From Gryganskiella cystojenkinii (lineage: Eukaryota > Mortierellomycota > Mortierellomycetes > Mortierellales > Mortierellaceae): a stretch of 64,000 bases of DNA. The notes below the pieces were generated by a model. The model was not told the origin of the DNA, searched no databases, and was given only the letters and a program-made list of their open reading frames with translations. The position numbers and the translations under genes were made by a program. The DNA is taken from assembly GCA_015852425.1 (NCBI GenBank), contig JAAAIG010000005.1, positions 30,957 through 94,956 on the forward strand, written 5' to 3'. Below, piece by piece: positions 34,684 through 46,904 of this stretch. Numbering within the stretch: the first letter of the stretch is position 1; the number at the start of each line of letters is the position of its first letter.

Positions 34684-35344
34684 TCAAGATGACTCAAAGA
34701 GGACTTGTCCGATCAAGTATTCGCCATCGTGTGAGACTGAGGCATGTGTCTTGCCGACTCCAAAACCATCCGCTACTTTGACACACGGTTTACCTATGGT
34801 CGATGAGAGTCTAATTGGTGAGCTCTTTTCACCATAAAAAGACAGTAACATTCAAATTATCAAAATACTGAAAGGGATGCATACCCTGCTCCTTGATAAT
34901 AGTCACATCCTGCCAGGTGAGGGTATGGTGAGGGTATAGGGCCTTGAACGAAGCCTCTTTCAATGCCCATCGAGCAGCCAAGTATCGAAAAGACTGTTCG
35001 CTGAGTGCCGGTGTCGAGTCCTTTGACGACGATGATGACGAGGAGGAGGAAGATGACGATATCGATGCTGATTGTCCATTAGACGTAACCGTTATCCCTG
35101 GCTGCCCTGTTACTGTGATGAATGTAGGAGCAGTCGTTTTGGTGGCGGTGGTGCTAGTCCCTGTCGAGCCATGACCAACAGGGATATCCTCCTCTGAGAC
35201 TGGTTTACTGCGTGCCTGGATTGCATAGAACTCTTGCTGTTCAGTCTTTGTCAGAATCCGGGTGATGAGTCGTTGAGGTCGTAATCGGAATAGACGGTGG
35301 AGCCGAGGCAAGTGTAGGATATCGACCCCGATACCCAGGATCAT
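34684..35344 (-). CDS. Holo-[acyl-carrier-protein] synthase (AcpS/PPT2 type)
   Basis: Two exons (35344-34885 and 34793-34684) sum to 570 nt, 189 residues. The enzyme moves 4'-phosphopantetheine from CoA to a Ser of acyl carrier protein; in fungi this single-domain type (PPT2) serves mitochondrial ACP. The N-terminus MILGIGVDILHLPRL carries the Asp that binds Mg2+. RYLAARWALKEASFKAL is the W-x-x-KEA box. The second exon gives GKPCVKVADGFG and HASVSHDGEYLIGQVLFE, the SxSHDGxYA motif. Family members are about 120-150 residues. The extra length is a Thr/Ser-rich insertion (residues about 55-105) with a run of 13 Ser between the RILTKTE helix and the KEA box. Both halves of the active site are intact, so it should be functional. 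Confidence 0.9.
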
Positions 35345-35952
35345 TCAGAAAGAGCAATAAGATCAGGGAGGGTCGGTCGAGGCTGAGGTGGTTGGGAATC
35401 GAGAATTTAAAACAAATCGATGTCGACAGAAAGTCAAAATGGTGCGAAAAAAAAGAAGACATGGAGAAAAGGCAATTTGTGACTGTCGTAGAAACGACAT
35501 TACATTAATGCTCCCATTTTGAATGCAAGGGCAAAGTTGTCTGTTGTCCAACCCAGACACCCCTTTGTTGCCCCCATCTTTTCTTTTCACGAGAGAAAGA
35601 AGTGTAAACAAAGATACAACCGCGCCATCGAAACACCTTCCCAAACTGACACGCAACACACTTTTTTCGAATATCGCGACCGCAGTCGTTTCTCTTTTTT
35701 TTTTTTTCATTAAAAAAATTGTCGCCGTCCGCTTTCTTCTTTCGTTTCTTTTTTCCTTTCCCTTCATTCAATCTTTCAACTTCCATCCCTGCTCTCCACA
35801 TTTCACTCTTGCGTTCGACAGTTACCCACCGCGAATATTAATTACTTTACCCAAGGCCCCTCATTTCCTTCCAATTCTTCCGTCTACCTTTCATTCTTTT
35901 TGTTGGCATTGCATAACATAATAGCATAGCATAACAGCAGGACGGCTCTTAC

Positions 35953-35984
<32 letters not shown>

Positions 35985-36592
35985 TCTATTTTTTATCGTT
36001 ATTGTCTCCTTGCTTCTCTTTGCTTTTTTCACACTCTCACTCACTCTCTCGACTGCCATCCAACACGTTATTGTCCATTTCGACATTCGACACATTGCTA
36101 CTTTGCCCCATTTTTAATATTCGGTTTGCATAAGAGTCGTCATCTCCGGCACTTCTTTCCTTCTTCCTTCCAGACTCGTTTTCCACATTACAACTCATCC
36201 TTCACATTATCACCCCCTCCCGAGTCTTTCCCTCCCTTTTTTTGTGTCTTCCATTTTCCATTCACTCTTCCCGAGCAACGCAGACCTATTCCGAACTGAC
36301 CCTTGCTTTGTTCACTACCTGTTCTCCCGTTTACTCGAGGACCTCAGCTTTACACACCCTTTCGACAATCTCTGGCACGCACCCTTTTTGTGAATTTTAT
36401 TCCTCCAGTCCACATAACAAGCGAACCAACCACCTGTTTTACTTATTTTCTTTGCAAGCTTCGCCTCCCTCTCCCCCTCTCTCCTTCGCTCCCTCCCTCC
36501 TCTCCTTTCGTTCCCTTTTACTCTCACAAGTCCACACTTCGTCCGCTTAGGACCACCAACCAGCAACACTCCTCCTTCCCGCTTGCCTGGAC
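35345..36592. promoter_or_regulatory. Divergent region and very long pyrimidine-rich leader of ATG11
   Basis: About 1.2 kb. From 35750 to the ATG11 start nearly all is C/T-rich on the plus strand, with a (CT)n microsatellite at about 35953-35986 and many TTCC/CTTC strings. A T-run sits at 35694-35708. No gene is supported. The length of this leader is above the window norm and may contain an unseen 5' untranslated exon. Confidence 0.45.
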
Positions 36593-39500
36593 ATGAAGCT
36601 CTATCGAGCAGAGACGGGCAAGCGCGTGCTGATACCCCAGCTGCGGCCCAATGACGGGTAAGTTTTGAACAGAGAATCCCCCTCACTGATTGCCCTCCTA
36701 TGAGGGTTTTTTTTCAATTTATTGTTATTTCTTGTGTGTGTGTTTGCCACCATTTTGGACGTTCTTTGTGTTTGCAAAGAATACACCACGGGAAGCATAA
36801 AAAGAAATAAGAGTCATATGCACGGCTCAGCACAGCACGCACCCTCCGTGCAACCAACCACCCCTAGTCAACTCAATTGTAACAGGAACTCGACTTGACT
36901 CGACTATACCTTCAACACCAGACAACTTTATATTTTTTTTTTAATCTTCGGACGGATGACTGTTGGTGGTGGTCTATCTTTGACTTGTTGCGTGCAGAAG
37001 AGAGTATGAATCGAAGGACCAAAGCATAAAGATCTCAAACATAACGGGAGCCACCTGGGGGAGTGTTACAGAGCTTGCAGCCGTTAGCTTTTGCTTTTTT
37101 CTCTTTTTGACATGTTTGTTTCCAGCATGAAACGCACTTCTCCCGTGCGATGACTGATTAATGTCCCATCGTTATATCGTCGTCTTTTAGTCTCGAGACA
37201 TTGCGCGTGGCCATTGAAAAGTCTACTCGGATCCCGCAAAACTCTCAGATTTTAATGACTTCGCAAGGGCTTCAACTCAAACAGGACATGATGTTCGAGG
37301 CCATCACTTCAACGGGCAAGGTAACAACAACAAACATAACTCAAATATGCTCGCATGCTTTCATGGTCCAATCGATGTTTAGATGGGGATGGTCATGCGA
37401 TTTTTTTTAAAAGGATAAAAAATACCTCAGCATCCTTCTCTCACTCCTCCGCTTTTTTGCATTCCTCCAGCAAACTCTTTTTCCCCTGCACACCTTTCCC
37501 CCACCGTACTGTTTTAAACCCCAATCAACACTCTTGGATCTTTCTCCGCCAAAACATGACTTCGCCAGAATTTGCCTTCGCCCAAAAGTGTGGCGGAGAA
37601 TTTCCAACATACATGACGGAAATGACAACAGAAGTGAACACGCGCACATCATTTGCCCCTGACGTGTTATTGATGTGGCCATTTTGGTTCAATTTCTCTG
37701 TTATTTTTATTGGTTATGGTGTTCAATGTTTGGACCCTTGCAGCCTCTGGACTTTGTTTTTTAAGTGGCTCGGCAAGCAGGCAGGTGGGAAACCCCATAG
37801 ACTTGTGACCATCAAACTAAACACGCCTATACCTCCTTGCATTTCGCAAATTAATAGAGTGAATACACAATCATGGTCTACAATCGCGAAGTACTCACCA
37901 CCGATATCTCAAGTAGTATCTTGACCCTAACAGATCAGGCAAAGACAGAACCAGTTATCCCTGGCCTTTCACCATCGCAACTCCAGATTGTGGCTCTCCC
38001 CAGTCGACCAGAATCTCCGACAGCGACACGGGAATGGAGCAATCAATTTCATAAGACGTTCGAGGCCTATGTGGCTCATGTGCTCGCGTATTACAAGGCT
38101 ATTGTTGCTCACGCCGGTGTTTGCGAGCGGATCATGGAAGAACTCAGGATGCAGTCTCTTGCTGTTCAAGTCGCCCTCACCAATCTGGATGCTCATAGTC
38201 GGTACGTTCTTTGCTTGTCTACATGACTGGATTTTGGAAAGAGCCATAAGTGAACCTTATCTAACATTTTTTTTTTTCACTTTTCTCGATGTGGTTGTTT
38301 TTTAGCTCTGTCCTCGAAACGTTTGAAAAGTTCAATGCTTTTGCAACAAAGGAACTAACCAAGCAAGCACGCCTGCTTCAATCGTACGTAGAATGTGGAT
38401 AACATCTTCTTGTGAAACTATGTTGGATACCGTTAAATTAACCTGTTTTCTGTTAAATTTTTTAACAGTTTCCCTCGGGATATCGAGGCTCTGCGTCAGA
38501 TCAAAGTCCACCCCGCACTTCTCCCAGCTGACTCGCCAGATCGATATATTTCCGACTTTATACCAACGGACAAGCTTGTACTGTGGGCAGACCGTTGTCG
38601 GGAAATTCACGACGGTCTAATGCGCGATGGGAGAGAGCTCTCGCGGTCCATCAAGGACGTCCAGGAAGGCACTGTTGCTATTCGGAGTAACAGTGGCATT
38701 AAGTAAGTGTCAACATATATGAATACCGTTAAATTTAAATACATCCTAATCGCGAAAATGAGACTGACCCTCTTTTCTTTTTTAATATCTAATAGCCTGG
38801 AGCAACTTGAAGACGCCATGTCAGATATTTTGCAGACAGTGGAGCAACAATCTCAAATTCGTCATCGAGTGGAGCGAGGTACATATCACATGCGAGTATA
38901 CCAAAATGAAGCCCCCATGACCAAAGTACACAAAGTCACTAATAGGCCTATTGTTATTTTTATGCCACTTGCAAATTCTAGACCAGAACCGCGTCAACGA
39001 GCGTCTGACGGAAATATCTAGACCCGCCGGATCCTCAGCAGCGTCATCCACAATAGAAGCCCTTGGTAATCTGGCCAACGTCTACATCACGGATTACATG
39101 GAATCATCTCAGCGGGCGGACGAAATGCTGCGCGACAAAATGGGAATTTTTATCTCGGCCAAACGATCTCAGACCGCGAACCTGATCTCTCAGCTGATGC
39201 ACATTTCGAAGTTGCAGTCCACCATCGCAAGTATACCACCCAGTCTCGGACAACTGGACGATTCTCTACGGAAACGAGATGCCGATTTCAGTCAGCTGGT
39301 CTATGTACAACGGATTCCTATCGCATATGGAGCACTAGTGGTCGAAATCGTCCGTCGTCGAGAGTACTCAAAGCTCTTGCTTCAAAAGTCGCAACAGCTG
39401 GCCGAGGTCATGTCACGATTCCGGCAAATGGAGCAGCGTCGTCGAGACTCGTTCCGGTCTGAGGTCGCCAAATTTGTGCCTGTGGTAGTTCCTGGACTGG

Positions 39501-42500
39501 ACGACGTGCCACCCTTTTGTGAGATTAATGCCCTCAACACCAAGGATAGGCTTCCTCCATTTACTCGGGATCATGTTGCTGAGTTTGAACGACTCGTCCA
39601 CCAGCTTAGCATCGGTATCGGACAGGATGGGAACGACAGTCATGTTATCGGAGTCGGTGAATCAAGTACTGGCGCGAGTTCTATCAGCAGTGCCCAGGAA
39701 ACGAACCCGGACGCTCTTTCGAAGCTGAGGGTTACACTTGTAAAGATGACGACTCAGATGGATGTGATGGGTGGCGAGTTTGACCGGATCCTGGAAAAGA
39801 GCTTCATGACTGAGCGGATTCAACGACTGGAGGAGGATAATGCTCGTCTTCGGTCAGACATGTCCCGAGTCGATGTGCAGCAACGAGCAGGAACACCCCA
39901 GCTTGCCCAACAGTCATTTCCTCGTCAAGCAACTCCCATCGGAGGTGTAGGGGCGAGCTCAGCTGGGGTAGGATCAGTATCTGCAGTCGGCGCAGGAGGC
40001 ATGTCCAACAACCCAATGTCTCCTAAACTGAGTCGTCAACCCTCCAGAGGAAGCAACTCGACACCGATTGGCCAACGCATGGACTTGGAGGAGCAGCAAC
40101 AGTTGCTTCAACAACAAATCCAGCAAAACCAAAAGTTGACAAAAGAGAACACCGAGTTTGCCACAAAGATCAAGGCGTACGAAACAAGGATCCGTTCGCT
40201 TGAGGAGACCCTATACCAAAATTTTCGCGCCGGTACCAGTGCGGACTCTTCTGTCTCCAGCAAGGATTCACGACAACCGTCCACCTCACCTAGCTCTGAC
40301 CAGCCATGGAAGACACCAGAGGATATTCAGACTGCTAGAAGCCAATCTCAAGCAAAGGAGCAAGAACGTCGACGCGAGGAAGAGAGACTTTTGGCCCTTG
40401 AACTAGAGCTGCAGGATATGTCTTCGAAGTTGGAGCAAACCGAGACTAAACTCCGTAACGAGTATACGATCAGTCAACAGGCGTTGGCTACCAATGACGA
40501 GGTATACACACGGATTTGCATAAATAATCGTTGTTGAGTGAGACTGACTCTATTTATATTTTGCTAACTGAGGCTCTTCTTTACTATGTCATTTAGCTCC
40601 GTCAAGAACTCTTGGAGATGAAACTTCAGTCTGCAACCTTGGAAGGCGAATCAACAATCAACTCCCCGGACCCGACCAGCGCCAAACGTATTGCCGAGTT
40701 GGATGAGGAACTGCAACGCTTGACTCTGAAATATGAGCACTTGATCGAGCACCATGATAATGAGACTAAAATCCAAGCCGTGGAGACAAAGGCTTTCAAG
40801 GACCGGATCGAGGAACTATCTAACACGCTTGCACTCGAGAAGGAGATTTTAGAGGGCCAATTGGCTCAAGCGAAACGGACTGCCGACGATGCGACTGAGC
40901 GCGCCACTGAGCTGGAGAACGAGCTGGATGTGGTCAACGAGGAACTTCAAAACAAGGTTCTCGAGCTCGAGGAGGAACTCGAGAATCATGCTGCAGAACA
41001 CGATGAGGTCACAGCACGTGCTTTGGAGCAAGAACGTCAACTCGAGTCTCACCGCGCGGTCCACACCGATATCCTGGCGCAGCTCAAGGACCAAGAACAA
41101 AAAGTGGTGACGTCTCAAGAGTCAGAGAAGCAGACCAAGGAGGAACTCACAAAGCTGCAGGATGCACATGATCAACTGCAGAAGGAACATGAGCAGCTGA
41201 CCACAAATCATTCTGAGACGACAGCCGCGCAAGATGAGTTGGCGCAGCAAGCAACTACTCTTCGACAACAAATCTCTGACCTGGAGGCGCAGCGCGAGGC
41301 ATACAAGAATGATGTCAACGTGCGATTGGAGGAAGCCAAGACGATGGTAAGACGTGCAGAGGAAGATTGGAAGGAAAAGTCTAGACTCTTGGACCAGACT
41401 GTCCGTGCGACCAAGGCTCTTACCAAGCCTATTCGTGACTGTTTCGACCTCCTCGGCATGGAGTCTTCATCAGAGGACATGGACCTCACAGATTTGGATC
41501 GAGTACGCGAACGGATTCAAGACATTTCACGGTCAATCCAGAGCCTTCTCGACAATCACGCCGCCGATCAGACCCAGGTCAAAGAGGTTCGTGACAAGCA
41601 ATTGGCAGAATTGACCAAGGATCATGAGACAAGCAAGGAGATCCTCGAGCAGACCGTCTTGACACTGAAGGAATCGTTGAAAAAGTCGGAACTGCAAACA
41701 GATAACACCAAGTTAGAGATGCAGACCGTCATAGACCAACTCAAGGAGGAGGTGGATGGATTGAAGGTCCAGCAGCGCGCCTCTGCGATCCCCGTACCAG
41801 TCTCGACGACCCCCACGTCAGGATCCCCGACTCAGTCGACATCGCCCGTAACTCCCATGCCTCCTTCGCTCTCAGGATCGAGACAACCTGAATCATTAAC
41901 CATTGGTGCCACAAACTCTTTTGGCCACGACGACCGTATTTTGCTGAGTACCCTTGCGCTTGATCTCGGTATTCATCTACCTACCCTGTCAGGGTCCGAG
42001 GAAACGGAAGTCACATCGCTCGCATCCTCTGTTCTCCTTGAGAATTCGGAGAGGCGCTCAAAGGCTAGAGGCGAGCTCCTGATGCCTACGCCTACGTCTG
42101 GTCTCATGAGCTCATCCGTCATTGTCACGGCTTCCAGCGCAGGTGGCAGTAGCAGTCGAAGCTCAAGTACGACTATTCCACTTTCGACCACGATCTTGCA
42201 GACGTTTGATTTTGCGGATTTGGATGTTCCCAAGACGATTCAGTTGATCAAGAAGAAACTTTTGGATACAGAACATTTGCTGAAGCGTTGGCAACGCGAG
42301 TGTAAAAGCCTAAAGGAGAAGTACAACCGAGCCTCGGTCGAGGCCCACGAGAAGATTGCGTTCAGGAACTTTAAGGTTGACGATCTGACGCTATTCTTGC
42401 CGACTCGAAACTCAGTCTCGAAACCGTGGGCGGCGTTCAACATCAACTTTCCGCACTATTTCTTGCAGATGACTCCGCAGATGGCAGCTCAGCTCCGGAA

Positions 42501-43998
42501 CCGCGAATGGATCGTGGCTAGGATTACATCGATTACAGAGGCCGTCGTGGACAAACGCAACGCGCCGCCCGTCGAGAGTGTGGGTGATATTGGAGAGTCG
42601 ACTGCTTCCGTCGCTTCCTCGTCTGCTGCCTGTGGCGGCGTTGTATCGGCCCATAATCCGTTTGGACTGGCTGATGGTGTCAAGTATTACCTTTTGGATG
42701 CTGTTAGCTGGACTGGGCATCACAGTCACGGACATGGCAAGTCCTCGTCGTCCTACCATTCAAGCAGTGGACGTGAAAGCAGCGGTAGCAAGCTTCGTCA
42801 TCATTCTTCTACATCTGCTCTGCAAGAGTCATCCAGCAGCTCGTCGAGACGTGAACACGAGCGGTCTAAGGATCGTAGGGATAGGGACCAAGAATCCGAG
42901 CGCAGGAGACATCGTGATGACGAGTCTGGAACACAACTCTCGACTCACAATGAAGAATCGGTTGCTGATCTCGAATCATCGTCGTTGTCGTCACCACCTC
43001 GAAGAAGAGAGTCTTCAAGTACGGAACCTCAAGCCTTGACTTCGTCCCCGACGACCATGTCGAACTCTGTTAGCAACCCGTCCCTGTTGAGTCTGATGCA
43101 CCCAAGTGCCAGTCAGATGCTCGGTGAGAGCCAATCCAGTCTCGCTACAGTCATAACGACGGGCTCGATTGCTTCAGGATCGACTTCGACGACACAGAGT
43201 CAGATTGCGAAGCATCGACCGGAAGATAGACTGTCGGGTCATTTCAGTCACATCTCGGCGGAGCTTCCTGCAGAGAGCAACACGTCGTCGTCCAGCACGC
43301 ATCTGCCACCAAGTGGTCAGGCAGCAGCAACAGCACCCACAGGAAGTGCGCATCGACAGTCTGCTAGTGGCGGTGGCGGTGCGCCTTCCAGCACGGCTCC
43401 GATCACGATCCCGTTTCAGTCTGCAGCCACGAATGCGTTGAGGGCCATCTCGAGTTCTGTCGGTAGTACAGGATCAGGAGGTTCAGGGTCGATCACGTCC
43501 CTATTGGCTCATCAGGTCGGTGGTAGTGGTGGAGCAGGAGGTCACTCGGGTTCAGGAGGATCAGGCTCAGCAAACGCGTCAGCGATCCTGGCGACGAGCA
43601 GTCCCCCTCGCAACATGTTGCTTTCGTCTTCGCCTCACAAGACTGGAGTGTCGACGATCTCTGCGATGGGAACGACGGTGAGCGTGAACAGTGGTTCAAC
43701 ATCGACCGTGGGTGGAGGTAGCAGTGGGGGTCATTCCCCGAGTATGGGATCCTCTGCAGTCTTTGGGTCTTCCAGTGTCCCTGTTCATCCCAGTCGGTTG
43801 AGCATGAGCAGTAACCGAGATGATTTGGAGCAATTGGCCGTGTTTGCGACGGATGAAGAGCAAGAACAAGACCGTCAATTGCAACAACAGCAACAACAGC
43901 AACAGCAGCAACAACATCAGGCGCAGAACCGAGGGGGATTCCACCGAACCTCTTCCTCTACTTCGACTTGGCATGGACACTCTGCTGGGGGCATGTAA
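36593..43998 (+). CDS. ATG11: Autophagy scaffold protein ATG11 (FIP200/RB1CC1-like)
   Basis: Eight exons (36593-36657, 37191-37320, 37858-38201, 38306-38383, 38469-38702, 38796-38878, 38982-40501, 40597-43998) sum to 5856 nt, 1951 residues. Atg11 joins cargo receptors to the Atg1 kinase complex in selective autophagy. The N-terminus has a ubiquitin-like start (MKLYRAETGKRVLIPQ, then LETLRVAIEKSTRIPQNSQI and EYTIMVYNREVL). A helical ATG17-like part follows (FYAYVAHVLAYYKAIVAHAG-type, residues about 120-650). Long coiled coils occupy about 650-1220. The C-terminal claw is FRNFKVDDLTLFLPTRN, PWAAFNINFPHYFL, REWIVARITSITEAVVD and VKYYLLDAVSW (residues about 1405-1525). About 425 more residues follow, rich in Ser, Gly and Gln, ending after a polyQ run. 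The claw is normally C-terminal, so this tail is unusual. Confidence 0.93.
43876..43920 (+). repeat. CAR (Gln) codon repeat in ATG11
   Basis: A run of CAA/CAG codons encodes about 12 consecutive Gln near the C-terminus of ATG11. The codons are mixed, so the tract is less prone to slippage than a pure CAG run. Confidence 0.8.
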
Positions 43999-44047
43999 AT
44001 AGTCTACAAACAACTCTAAAATAGACACGAACAACAACATCGAGGGG

Positions 44048-44074
44048 TTTTTTTTTTTTTTTTTTTTTTTTTTT
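44048..44074. repeat. T homopolymer, about 27
   Basis: The longest T-run in the window, 50 bp after the ATG11 stop. Such runs are hard to sequence, and its length should be treated as approximate. Confidence 0.8.
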
Positions 44075-44816
44075 GCAAATCTTTTGATTACCATTTTTTC
44101 ACGCGAAATGTCTCGGTTTCATCAAACGGAAGTGATCAAATCAATTTTTGCTTCGCCCAGAAGCAACACTTTTTGCTCCAAATTTTTATAATATCTCTTT
44201 GCCCGCTCTTTGCGTTTCTTGGCTCATGATCCTGCTTTCGAGTTTTGGTTGGGTCGACGGGGCTGGTAGTGAGCTCATCATCTTTACAGAAAGGTGAGCG
44301 AAAACGAAATTTTGCCAGAGCACACGTAATAATTTTAGTTCAAGCCCAATCCTGTGACCAAACTACTTGAAACTCTTTTTTGCTCTTTTAAAGTTTTCTA
44401 AGGCGAGGAGGCACAGCATGACCTGCACTTTACTTCGGTTCGGTAACTTTTTATGACCTGGAATTTCCACAGAGAATCACCTATGAACAAGGAGGATTAT
44501 GACATTATGACGAAGATGACCATGATGACTCAGACAGAATGGAAACAGGTCTTTTTTTTTATAAAATAACGTAACAAGAAAGGCAAAGAAGGGGTTTATT
44601 GTGGCATCGAGTCGTTGCTGGAAGTAATATACAGAAATGAAGAGTGGGGAGTTTTGGTTGGTCTTTTGGAGGGGACTATAAATACGAAGAGGGGGGATTG
44701 GCGAGACTGGCAGGTGGGACGGCGAGAGTATCCATGTCCATATCCGTTTCTTTTTTTGTTGTTTTCGAGGCTCGGGGCTATTTTGACTGTTTGCGCTTCA
44801 ACCTCTTGTTTTTCTT
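44075..44816. other. Intergenic region, no gene seen
   Basis: About 0.7 kb between ATG11 and the small minus-strand frame. A/T-rich with a T-run at 44552-44560. No supported gene. Confidence 0.4.
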
Positions 44817-45041
44817 TTAAAGAACCCTGAGATGAACCTCGGGCATGTTGGCCTTCGGCGTAGAAGCGAGTGGGTTGGCCTTGCCAATGATGGACATGAT
44901 CTTGGCCATGGCGTTCTGTTGAGCGTTGGGACGGATAGTTGGGACGTGATGACGATGGTAGGCCGTGGGGATATTGTAGTTGTTACGAGTGCTCTTGGGG
45001 AAGAACGTACGGTAGTAGGTCAATCTTGGCTTTTGGAACAT
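44817..45041 (-). CDS. Small basic hypothetical protein (74 aa)
   Basis: An intronless 74-residue frame, MFQKPRLTYYRTFFPKSTRN at the start and ANMPEVHLRVL at the end. It is basic, rich in Asn/His/Tyr, with a helical middle (AQQNAMAKIMSIIGKANPLA). It does not look like the low-complexity frames around it. I do not recognise a family. A basic N-terminus without a hydrophobic core could be a mitochondrial presequence, or the protein may be a small ribosome or nucleic-acid associated factor. Upstream on its strand is a C-run (45050-45066 as G on the plus strand) and A/G-rich DNA. Confidence 0.45.
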   Translation of the reverse strand: MFQKPRLTYYRTFFPKSTRNNYNIPTAYHRHHVPTIRPNAQQNAMAKIMSIIGKANPLASTPKANMPEVHLRVL

Positions 45042-45629
45042 GGTTGAAAGGGGGGGGGGGAGGGGGGTTTGTTGAGTTTGTTAGAGCGGAGCAGGAGTGC
45101 GAAAGGGAGTTATTTTTTTGTTGAAGAAGAGAAAACGGTTGCCAAGCGAGTCTCCTCCTTTTTAAAAGAAATATTGTTGCGCAATGTGGGTCACGAGAGC
45201 AAATGACCAATATACGGTACAGCAGTTTTGTTCATCATGTGACCGTCCAAGAAATAGATCACGCGGCCACTTACGCTTCATAAGTGGTTCAAAGGCTAGT
45301 CCATCGGATCTTTATGACTGAAGTCTTTTGGAAGTTGGTTCTCAAGACGAAGATGAGTGTGAGGGAGGGCGACCAGCGGCCGCCACGGAGCCACGGTGTC
45401 GTGGGCTTATCCGTAAAAGTTTTGATCGAGAGGAGGGTTTGGAAGGTACCTTTTTTTAAAGGGAAAAAAACGAGCGACAGTTAGCAACTATAGGGGGGTG
45501 TTTCGAGTCATCTCCAAGTTGTCGTTGACAGAACCAGCTGTTGTGGCTCAGAGAAAGTCCTCAGTAGCGGTGAAAGAAAAGTAAAATATGGAGTATTATA
45601 CAATATAAGTTTCTTCGCGAAGGGAAACG

Positions 45630-45905
45630 ACAGGATGAGAACCTGCTGTTGAACATTGTCCGTTCCATCAAAACGTATGGAGCCTTCAACGACTTAGAGT
45701 CCACATGCCTGGATAGGGTGGTAAGTTTCAAACCTGAACTGGTACACATTTTTTTATTGTCAAAAAAAAACAGATTGCCAACAACTTCCTTGTTACGCGT
45801 CTTGCACGGTTCGAGGCCACACTTCGAGTAGAATATATTGACGTTGATCGTCTTATCCATCTCATCAACACGCATGGCACCGTCAGGTGTCTCTGTTCTT
45901 GTAAG
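45630..45905 (+). pseudogene. Fragment of the unknown repeated gene (second copy)
   Basis: An exon-like stretch to 45720 (NIVRSIKTYGAFNDLESTCL) ends at a GTAAGT donor. The acceptor is at 45773, then LVTRLARFEATLRVEYIDVD and RLIHLINTHGT follow. The splice junction and flanking bases match the minus-strand copy at 10.6-10.7 kb. LIHLINTHG here also resembles LVCFINTHGA there, so the gene seems to contain an internal repeat of this short motif. After about 45905 the frame runs into the hairpin repeats. I cannot name the family and the copy looks incomplete. Confidence 0.4.
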
Positions 45906-45970
45906 TCAAGCGTGATCGAACATTTTTTAAATCCCCCCCTCAACACAGTTCTAATGCCTTTCCTATCGTC

Positions 45971-46135
45971 CAGCAGCACCATTTTTTGGTGCCTGTGCTG
46001 TTCGTTCTGCGCCACCATTTTTTGATGCCTGTTCGTTCAGCGCCACCATTTTTTTGGTGCCTCTGTTGCCCTGTTATTGTAGTTTGTTCCAGTGGAAGGC
46101 GATTTTGCTTGCTGAAGTCTGTATTATACTTTGGT
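45971..46135. repeat. Hairpin repeat block A with shared downstream element
   Basis: Three tandem units of about 35 bp, each built around GCACCA, a T-run of 6-7 and (T)GGTGC, so each can fold back on itself (45971-46000, about 46008-46030, 46038-46065). The block is followed after about 30 bp by an element GGAAGGCGATTTT...CTGAAGTCTGT (46093-46123). The same pair of elements occurs as block B at 48241-48366, in the same orientation. Confidence 0.8.
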
Positions 46136-46231
46136 CGCCCCCTTTTTTTGGTCATTCCACATAAAAAGGTGAATCTTTTCAGTTTTAGCAACCATTTTCT
46201 CTTTTGTTAATTTTCGTTCACAAACTCTGCA

Positions 46232-46525
46232 TTGAAAAGCATCTTAATGAAGGATACTTACAAGGAGCAAAGATCGCCAACTTGCACCTACGGTCCCTGC
46301 ACATACTCACATTCTGGAAAAGCACTAAAACTCCACATTGAACGACATCACGAGGATGTTATTGAGCGGGTCTCTGAATCCTGGCAATGTCACGCTATTC
46401 CAGTTTGGTCAGAGTCGACACCTGTCTTGAAATGCGTGGACTCCGAAGAGATCTTCAGTGAGAGGAGGACGTTCCTGAAGAACCAAGCGTACACGTTGAG
46501 TTGCTCAAAGTGTAAATTGTTATGA
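46232..46525 (+). CDS. Frame with a C2H2-like zinc finger, probably a fragment
   Basis: A 97-residue frame with PTCTYGPCTYSHSGKALKLH followed by IERHH. The spacing C-x4-C-x11-H-x3-H(H) fits a C2H2 zinc finger with a long first loop. Further Cys residues (SWQCHAIPVW, LKCVDSEE, LSCSKCKLL) suggest a second metal site. No full-length domain architecture is visible. It lies about 170 bp after hairpin block A. It may be one exon of a transposon or of a member of a repeated family. Whether it is expressed is unknown. Confidence 0.35.
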   Translation: MKSILMKDTYKEQRSPTCTYGPCTYSHSGKALKLHIERHHEDVIERVSESWQCHAIPVWSESTPVLKCVDSEEIFSERRTFLKNQAYTLSCSKCKLL

Positions 46526-46904
46526 ACAACAATCGATTCAAGAGCCTTCTCATTGTCATCACCCACTTACTTTGTGGAACAACATAATGTGCGGCTGTTG
46601 GGTTAAAAATCCACTCCTAAATTATGCCACTACCGTGATGTTCGCTTGTTGCGTGCTATTCAATCCGCTGAATAGAGACGCAGTCCTTTGTTTGGTCGCC
46701 GATGCGTATGGGCGAGGTGTTGATGTTGATGTTCATTGTGAAAAGCCCAATAGCATTGGTCAAGGTGTTTCTAAAATCTCCCTGCCCTCAAGCTCTGGCT
46801 TATACCCCCATGCTACTGTGTGTCACATCCAGCACGAAAAGAACGACCATAACGACCATCGCCTTGTTGTTGGCTGAAAGACCTTCAATATCCTCTTCAC
46901 TGAG

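Noticed and set aside
45940..46191. Minus-strand frame with repeated RHQKNG-type peptides (also at 48076-48324)
   Set aside because: The peptides are only the translation of the hairpin repeat units; no evidence of a protein.
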